A stretch of 10,214 nucleotides of DNA from Alphaproteobacteria bacterium. GTDB lineage: Bacteria > Pseudomonadota > Alphaproteobacteria > UBA8366. Location: positions 1-10,214 of the forward strand of contig JABJCS010000344.1 of NCBI GenBank assembly GCA_018665505.1. The letters run 5' to 3'. This document shows, piece by piece, positions 6,244 to 10,214 of the stretch (position 1 is the stretch's first letter; each line of letters opens with the position of its first letter). Under the pieces are notes generated by a model. It did no database searches. It had not been told where the DNA came from and saw only the letters and a list, made by a program, of their open reading frames with translations. The position numbers were made by a program, and so were the translations under genes.

Positions 6244-6660
6244 ATGTCGGAAGAATTTGACGAAATAAATATCGACGTCGTCGTTGCAGAGCATAAGAAA
6301 TGGCTGGAAGACGTAGGCACCGGGCAGAGGGCCGATCTGTCGCGCCGTGACCTGACCGGGGCGAATCTTCGCGATCGAGATTTGCGGGATGCGGATTTGC
6401 ATAACGCCGACCTCGACCGCGCCGACTTGCAGGGCTGCGATTTACGCGGAGCGAATCTTTCTGATGCGAGCTTGGTGAGCGCCAATCTACATAATGCGCG
6501 TCTCTCGAACGCCGACCTCAGCCATGCCGATCTCCGCAACACGAACCTATCGAATGTGGAGATGGAGAACGCGGAACTCTGGCGCTGCAATTTTCGCGGC
6601 TGCGTCATCACACCCAAACGCCTCCACGAAATCCTGAGCTGCCGCGACCCCGAGGTCTGA
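6244..6660 (+). CDS. Pentapeptide-repeat protein
   Basis: A 138-residue protein made mostly of pentapeptide repeats. After a non-repeat, acidic N-terminal helix (1-29, with the common EHKKWLEDVGTGQRADL lead-in), residues 30-119 form 18 uninterrupted A(D/N)LXX units. That is about four and a half turns of a right-handed quadrilateral beta-helix. A short C-terminal cap (120-138) ends CRDPEV. No signal peptide or membrane segment is present, so it is probably cytoplasmic. A good Shine-Dalgarno, AAGGAG (6232-6237), supports the start. Some pentapeptide proteins mimic DNA and inhibit gyrase (Qnr, MfpA), but this one is shorter and lacks the Qnr loops, and most of the family has no known role. It ends 3 bases from the convergent CoA transferase gene. 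Confidence 0.93.
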   Translation: MSEEFDEINIDVVVAEHKKWLEDVGTGQRADLSRRDLTGANLRDRDLRDADLHNADLDRADLQGCDLRGANLSDASLVSANLHNARLSNADLSHADLRNTNLSNVEMENAELWRCNFRGCVITPKRLHEILSCRDPEV

Positions 6661-6663
6661 ATT

Positions 6664-8088
6664 TTATTCCGCTGCGACCGCGGCATCCACGTCATCGAGC
6701 CATTCCGACCTGTCACCCCCGAGAACCGGTGTCGGCCGCATCCAGCGCGGTGGTGTCTCGCTTAATTGAAGGACCGGGCCCAAGTGACGCAGTAGGCCGA
6801 CTTTGGGTGCCGTTTCAATGCGCAAGGTATCGAGTTCCGCGTCACTCAAATCCATTTCGGGCTCATTGAAGACGACATTGCCTTGGCGGTAAATCAACAT
6901 CCCGGATTGGCAGAGCGATACCCGGACGTGATAGCTGCCGCCGTCGACGGCGCGGCGAGCGAGGGCCAATAACACGCCGTATGCCGCCAGATAACCGGTT
7001 GTGTAATCGCATGCGGCGGCGGGCAGGAGCGCCGGTCGGTCGGGCAGGCCTTCGTGACAGATGCCGGTAACGGTCTGCGCGACTTGCTCCCATCCGGCGC
7101 GATGACTGAGGGGACCGTCCGCGCCGAAGCAGCTGATCGAGACATAGACGATGCCCGGTCGGTGCGCCGCCAATTCTTCCGGCCCGAAGCCCAGTTTCTG
7201 CATGATGCCGGGGCGATAGCCTTGCGAGAACACATCAGCGGAACCGGCGAGCTCTTTGAGAGTCGCAGCGTCATCCGAATTCTTTAAATCCAGATAGCAA
7301 CTGCGTTTGCCGTGACTTGTGTCCATCACATGATGGGGAATTTGCGGTAGCCCCTCGGTCGTCACCATTAGAACGTCAGCGCCGTGTTCGGCTAGCGTTC
7401 GCGCCGCGATGGGGCCCGCCAATATTCGCGTGAGATCGAGCGCCTTGATGCCCGAGAGTGGTCGGTCGCCCGCCGGCATGGGTTCGGGATCGCTATCGGC
7501 AATCTTGATGATCTCGACGATGGGTTTCGCGGCTAAGGTTTGGCCGTGCGGATGCGCCATCCATTCCGCGTTGGTCCGGACCATGCCGCCACATCCACGG
7601 GCTTCGTCAATGGCGGCTTCGAGGTCCATTGCATCCCATTGAGAGACTGCTTTGGCGACGGAATCGGGATTGGGTTCGCACCCAAGCACGCCGAGCACCC
7701 GGTCGCGCAAATTCGGCAGGCCGAAATGTGGCAAAAACCAGCGCCCGTCCTTCGTCGGCCACGGCTGTGTAATACGGCGCATGTCGTTGTGATCATCGAG
7801 AGGAATCTCGGCGAAGAAGCCATCGGAACCCGGTTGCTGCATGTAGCCGGTGCTGCGCAAAGCCGCGGCGGCGTGGCGCACGTCGATGGCTGCGCTCTGG
7901 GGACGGCCGGTTTTCAGCTCCCAAATATCGGAGGCCGCGGTGCCGATCCCGGCGATGACGGCGGCGCAGGTCTCCCCGATCTTGAACTTCGTGGAGAAGA
8001 CCGGATCTGCCCCGGTGATTTTCATTTGATCGTTTGCGGGCATTCCTTTCCCGCGAACTGCCATCACTTCGTCAATCGCGTTTGGCAT
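6664..8088 (-). CDS. Family III CoA transferase (CaiB/BaiF type), permuted domain order
   Basis: A 474-residue enzyme of the family III CoA transferases, which move CoA between carboxylic acids through an aspartyl-CoA intermediate. The usual N-terminal segment (PLSGIKALDLTRILAGP, AEHGADVLMV, SCYLDLKN) starts only at about residue 210. It is followed by CDYTTG (from about 360), whose Asp is the probable catalytic nucleophile. The first 200 residues instead resemble the middle and C-terminal half of the fold (TGRPQSAAIDVRHAAAAL, TKDGRWF, then the small domain), without a matching nucleophile. Such long permuted members exist in proteobacteria. ATG 8088 is chosen for CAGGGA at 8097-8102, 8 bases upstream. 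A TTG at 8157 and an ATG at 8112 are in frame but lack good sites. The acyl substrate is unknown. The upstream neighbour is a lone receiver protein. Confidence 0.9.
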   Translation of the reverse strand: MPNAIDEVMAVRGKGMPANDQMKITGADPVFSTKFKIGETCAAVIAGIGTAASDIWELKTGRPQSAAIDVRHAAAALRSTGYMQQPGSDGFFAEIPLDDHNDMRRITQPWPTKDGRWFLPHFGLPNLRDRVLGVLGCEPNPDSVAKAVSQWDAMDLEAAIDEARGCGGMVRTNAEWMAHPHGQTLAAKPIVEIIKIADSDPEPMPAGDRPLSGIKALDLTRILAGPIAARTLAEHGADVLMVTTEGLPQIPHHVMDTSHGKRSCYLDLKNSDDAATLKELAGSADVFSQGYRPGIMQKLGFGPEELAAHRPGIVYVSISCFGADGPLSHRAGWEQVAQTVTGICHEGLPDRPALLPAAACDYTTGYLAAYGVLLALARRAVDGGSYHVRVSLCQSGMLIYRQGNVVFNEPEMDLSDAELDTLRIETAPKVGLLRHLGPVLQLSETPPRWMRPTPVLGGDRSEWLDDVDAAVAAE

Positions 8089-8096
8089 CCGATAAT

Positions 8097-8102
8097 TCCC
8101 TG
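8097..8102 (-). promoter_or_regulatory. Ribosome binding site deciding the CoA transferase start
   Basis: CAGGGA on the minus strand stands 8 bases before ATG 8088. The longer in-frame alternatives at 8112 and 8157 have no comparable site. Confidence 0.65.
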
Positions 8103-8108
8103 AAATGT

Positions 8109-8127
8109 GCATTCCATTTGTGAATGC
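8109..8127 (-). promoter_or_regulatory. Inverted repeat in the CoA transferase leader
   Basis: GCATTC and GAATGC, perfect 6-base arms around a 7-base centre, lie just upstream of the ribosome binding site. A second inverted repeat, TTGCGA-ttga-TCGCAA, is at 8142-8157. The 105-base gap between the receiver gene and the CoA transferase thus holds two palindromes that could be operator sites. No clear promoter or terminator is visible there. Confidence 0.3.
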
Positions 8128-8141
8128 CACGCTATCAGGCG

Positions 8142-8157
8142 TTGCGATTGATCGCAA
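8142..8157 (-). promoter_or_regulatory. Second inverted repeat before the CoA transferase
   Basis: A 6-4-6 perfect inverted repeat (TTGCGA, 4-base centre, TCGCAA) 54 bases upstream of ATG 8088. It is a candidate binding site for a dimeric regulator. No T-tract follows, so it is not a terminator. Confidence 0.25.
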
Positions 8158-8193
8158 TTGTAGGGACGAATTTCAAACGGCCTTGGTGCCGGG

Positions 8194-8610
8194 TCAGGAT
8201 TCTTTGAGTGGTATTGATAGCTCGCTCAAGCATTGCGTAACGGCGTCCAGTAATTCCTGGCTGCGGAAAGGCTTGCGCAAAGTGTGGCGGGCGCCCAAGG
8301 CTTCGGCGACTTCAAGATAATCGACGTCTCCGGAATGTCCCGTCATCGCCAACACGCGGGTTGCATTGTCCCTTTTAAGGAGTTTTCGGATGAGTTCGAT
8401 CCCATCTATGTCGGGCATAAAGATATCGGTGACGATGAGGTCGAAGGATTCTAGGGCGATGAGATTTACGGCTTCCTCGCCGGTTATAGCTTGGTGTATT
8501 TCGTACCCAGTTTCGGATAATATTTCGGCAATATTCTCTCGCAGGATGCCATCGTCATCGACGATCATGATGCGTGGCTGCCGTTCCGTGTGTCCCCCGA
8601 CACTTGGCAA
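8194..8610 (-). CDS. Single-domain response regulator (CheY-like receiver)
   Basis: A 138-residue protein that is only a receiver domain, with no output domain. The active site is complete: acidic residues D18-D20 (IMIVDDDG), phosphoacceptor D62 in VTDIFMPD, T90 in AMTGH and K113 in LRKPF. The start is a TTG at 8610 preceded by a strong GAGGGG 8 bases upstream. The next candidate, ATG at codon 15, falls inside the first beta-strand and would destroy the fold. Such proteins work by protein contact (CheY) or as phosphorelay shuttles (Spo0F, DivK). No kinase or phosphotransfer protein is adjacent, so the partner is unknown. It is on the same strand as the CoA transferase, 105 bases upstream of it, which is too far to assume one operon. 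Confidence 0.94.
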   Translation of the reverse strand: MPSVGGHTERQPRIMIVDDDGILRENIAEILSETGYEIHQAITGEEAVNLIALESFDLIVTDIFMPDIDGIELIRKLLKRDNATRVLAMTGHSGDVDYLEVAEALGARHTLRKPFRSQELLDAVTQCLSELSIPLKES

Positions 8611-8618
8611 GTGACGTT

Positions 8619-8624
8619 CCCCTC
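8619..8624 (-). promoter_or_regulatory. Strong ribosome binding site for a TTG start
   Basis: GAGGGG on the minus strand lies 8 bases from the TTG at 8610. It is the main reason for placing the receiver gene start on a rare codon rather than on the internal ATG. Confidence 0.75.
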
Positions 8625-8719
8625 AATCAGAATACGGTCGTACAGCTTAGTGAACGGCTAGATGGAAATGCAACGCGAACGAGCTTGCGTGGGAACAAAT
8701 GGTCGTGATGTTGGCCGGA

Positions 8720-8737
8720 GAAATCAGGAGTGATTTC
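8720..8737 (-). other. Short hairpin after msrA, possible weak terminator
   Basis: A 7-bp perfect stem (GAAATCA/TGATTTC) with a 4-base loop lies 11 bases after the msrA stop. It is AT-rich and has no T-tract on the minus strand, so termination here is doubtful. The rest of the 138-base gap (8611-8748) shows no other gene or RNA. Presumably the receiver gene promoter is in it, but no clear -35/-10 pair stands out. Confidence 0.25.
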
Positions 8738-8748
8738 CACCGAGGTTC

Positions 8749-9381
8749 CTAATGTTTTTTGATACCCTTATGTGCTTCGTCGCCCCAAAGATCAGTGATG
8801 CGTTGATCGCGCCCGCAATTGAAGCGATAGAATTTATACCGCAAGGGATTAGTGCGATAGTAATTCTGATGGTAATCCTCGGCGGGGTAGAATGTGCTGG
8901 CATCCACGATCTTGGTCGCGACCGAGCGTTTTAGAACTCCCGATGCCTCAAGGGCCGCCTTGGAAGCATCGGCCAATTTCTTTTGTTCCGGAGACGTGGT
9001 GTAAATTGCGGTCGAATAGCTTTCTCCCCGGTCGCAGAACTGACCCCCGCCATCGGTCGGGTCGACGCTGCGCCAGAAGACATCCAGCAATGTTGCGTAG
9101 TCGGTCTTCTCGGGGTCATATTTGATCGCGACCACTTCCAAATGCCCGCTGCCGCCGGAGGTGACGTCCCGGTAGGTCGGGTTCTTAAGGTGACCGCCCG
9201 TGTATCCCGAAATTGTCTCGACGACACCAGTGACATGGTCGAAATCGGATTCAACGCACCAGAAACAGCCACCGGCAACGATCATTAAGGATAGTTTCTT
9301 CTCGGCGGCGGCGCTGTCAGTTGAGAGGCCCGCGAATAATACCGCGACGGAGAGACAGACAATATTGAAATAGCGAATCAT
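8749..9381 (-). CDS. msrA: Exported peptide-methionine (S)-S-oxide reductase MsrA
   Basis: A 210-residue MsrA that reduces methionine-S-sulfoxide in oxidised proteins. Catalytic C39 lies in GCFWC (37-42) and is followed by E44. GGHLKNPTY, GHLEVVAIKYDP, GGGQFCDRGESY and YHQNYY are the family motifs, and C189 in NCGRDQR is a likely resolving Cys. Residues 1-26 form a signal peptide (hydrophobic 6-19, probable cleavage after SAAA), so the enzyme should act in the periplasm, unlike the common cytoplasmic form. GAAGG (9390-9394), 8 bases upstream, supports ATG 9381. The frame stays open upstream into the anti-sigma gene, but that part is antisigma DNA in another frame, not an N-terminal extension. 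It lies 29 bases after the anti-sigma factor gene and is probably in the same operon and regulon. Confidence 0.96.
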   Translation of the reverse strand: MIRYFNIVCLSVAVLFAGLSTDSAAAEKKLSLMIVAGGCFWCVESDFDHVTGVVETISGYTGGHLKNPTYRDVTSGGSGHLEVVAIKYDPEKTDYATLLDVFWRSVDPTDGGGQFCDRGESYSTAIYTTSPEQKKLADASKAALEASGVLKRSVATKIVDASTFYPAEDYHQNYYRTNPLRYKFYRFNCGRDQRITDLWGDEAHKGIKKH

Positions 9382-9410
9382 TTTCGGAGCCTTCGAAATA
9401 AGGGTGCGGA

Positions 9411-10199
9411 TCAGTTCGTTAGTTTCTCTTGGCCGGGAAGCTTTTCGTAGACCATCCGAGCCAGGTCGAGCAGGTCGCCCCGCTCCATCGATCCGGTCAA
9501 CGCGTAGGCCAACGGCCCGTCCGACCAATAGAAAGCGACCATGTCGTCCTCCGCGAGGAGGCGAAACGTCATGTCGGATCGGTCGAAACCAGCTTGCACG
9601 TATAGCGTGACCATACGACCAGCGGGGTCCTTGTACATGAACTGTGCGGTCGGCACGCCCTTGTCGTTCACCAAGCGTCTGCCGGTGGCCTGGAAACCCG
9701 CACCGGCCAGGTTCGGAACTTTGATTGGATGATTGAACTGTCGCGAATATACATCGGTCAGCCGGTCGCCGCTTCCGATGGCCGTCTCGTGCACATTGGG
9801 ACCGCCCGAGACGAAAACCACATGTGCTTTCAAAGCCTGATTTACGAACTTGCGCTCGGTGACGCCGTCCGCGCTTTTCATGCCGTTGATGCCCCAACCC
9901 GCTAATCCCCCGAGTGTCACGAGCAAAAACGTCGCGGCAATCCGCATCCAGCTCCGGTCGATGATAGCGCGTTTGTTTTGAGACACTGTGGCTTCCAAGG
10001 CCGCGGGTAAGGGGTCGCTTAGGATCTCTTCGTGAAGCGAGCCTAAGAGAATATTTTGTAGTTTGTAGGCGTGGGCCTTCGCAGCGTCATCCGGATGGGT
10101 CGACAACCAAGATTCGACTTCCCGAATACGATCCTGATCCAGTTCATTGTCCACATAGGCGACGAAATCCAGTTCGTCGATTGGCTCGTTGGTTGTCAT
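9411..10199 (-). CDS. Transmembrane anti-sigma factor (RsiW-like, COG5662 type)
   Basis: A 262-residue single-pass membrane protein. The cytoplasmic N-terminal region (LDFVAYVDNELDQDRIREVESWLSTHP, from residue 10) has the layout of anti-sigma domains that hold an ECF sigma factor. One transmembrane helix spans about 85-104. The periplasmic domain (105-262) carries the family stretch RQFNHPIKVPNLAGAGF and AGRMVTLYV. The protein has no Cys at all, so it is not a zinc-binding (ZAS) redox-sensing type; release of sigma would have to come by proteolysis or conformational change. AGGAGG (10205-10210), 5 bases from ATG 10199, is an excellent ribosome site. A TGA at 10201-10203 could be the stop of the preceding gene, expected to be the sigma factor, but it lies beyond the window. 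msrA follows 29 bases downstream. Confidence 0.9.
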   Translation of the reverse strand: MTTNEPIDELDFVAYVDNELDQDRIREVESWLSTHPDDAAKAHAYKLQNILLGSLHEEILSDPLPAALEATVSQNKRAIIDRSWMRIAATFLLVTLGGLAGWGINGMKSADGVTERKFVNQALKAHVVFVSGGPNVHETAIGSGDRLTDVYSRQFNHPIKVPNLAGAGFQATGRRLVNDKGVPTAQFMYKDPAGRMVTLYVQAGFDRSDMTFRLLAEDDMVAFYWSDGPLAYALTGSMERGDLLDLARMVYEKLPGQEKLTN

Positions 10200-10204
10200 T
10201 TCAC

Positions 10205-10210
10205 CCTCCT
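10205..10210 (-). promoter_or_regulatory. Ribosome binding site of the anti-sigma gene
   Basis: AGGAGG, a perfect Shine-Dalgarno, sits 5 bases before ATG 10199 at the very edge of the window. Confidence 0.8.
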
Positions 10211-10214
10211 GAGG

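Noticed and set aside
6331..6600. Regular short repeats resembling a repeat array
   Set aside because: The 15-base periodicity is coding (pentapeptide repeats). There are no identical repeats with unique spacers, so this is not CRISPR.
6141..6716. A 191-codon minus-strand frame across the pentapeptide gene
   Set aside because: Its periodic Arg/Ser/Ala repeats are the mirror of the 15-base periodicity of the pentapeptide codons. It also spans the ends of two other genes.
7540..8103. A 187-codon plus-strand frame opposite the CoA transferase N-terminal region
   Set aside because: The minus strand has clear family III motifs; the plus product shows no domain and no start signal.
9382..9897. 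An N-terminal extension of MsrA of about 170 residues
   Set aside because: The frame is open but the segment lies inside the anti-sigma gene in another frame, and a signal peptide plus ribosome site mark ATG 9381 as the start.

Overview
The window reads as chromosomal DNA of a fairly GC-rich alphaproteobacterium, probably a Rhodospirillales-like lineage. This rests on codon use and on the family mix (permuted family III CoA transferase, cysteine-free transmembrane anti-sigma factor, secreted MsrA, TauD/TfdA dioxygenase), so it is inference. I found no rRNA, tRNA, insertion sequence, phage gene or CRISPR array. Coding density is high: eleven genes, with no gene-free stretch longer than about 170 bases.

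Layout. (1) 1-1531, minus strand: a glyoxalase-II-like metallo-beta-lactamase-fold hydrolase followed after 7 bases by an MFS transporter that runs off the left edge. (2) 1584-4452: a secreted four-EF-hand protein with a strong intrinsic terminator (minus strand), diverging from an OmpR-type response regulator and a membrane histidine kinase (plus strand, 4-base overlap). The kinase's extracytoplasmic loop carries a ten-Asp tract flanked by His and Arg. The EF-hand protein ends in a similar nine-Asp tract. This is the most interesting locus in the window and looks like a self-contained divalent-cation (likely Ca2+) response module. (3) 4457-6153, minus strand: a TauD/TfdA dioxygenase overlapping by 4 bases a dienelactone-hydrolase-family enzyme, a small catabolic operon. 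(4) 6244-6660, plus strand: a short pentapeptide-repeat protein with 18 uninterrupted repeats. (5) 6664-8610, minus strand: a single-domain response regulator with a TTG start, then a family III CoA transferase of permuted domain order. (6) 8749-10199, minus strand: a transmembrane anti-sigma factor followed by an exported methionine sulfoxide reductase A. The missing partner, probably an ECF sigma factor, should lie just beyond the right edge.

How the genes fit together. Two envelope-stress or envelope-sensing circuits can be proposed. The first is cation sensing through the EF-hand protein and the Asp-loop kinase, whose regulator may act on repeats in the 169-base divergent intergenic region. 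The second is a sigma/anti-sigma unit that controls repair of oxidised methionines in the periplasm. The other genes are metabolic or transport genes whose substrates cannot be read from sequence alone.
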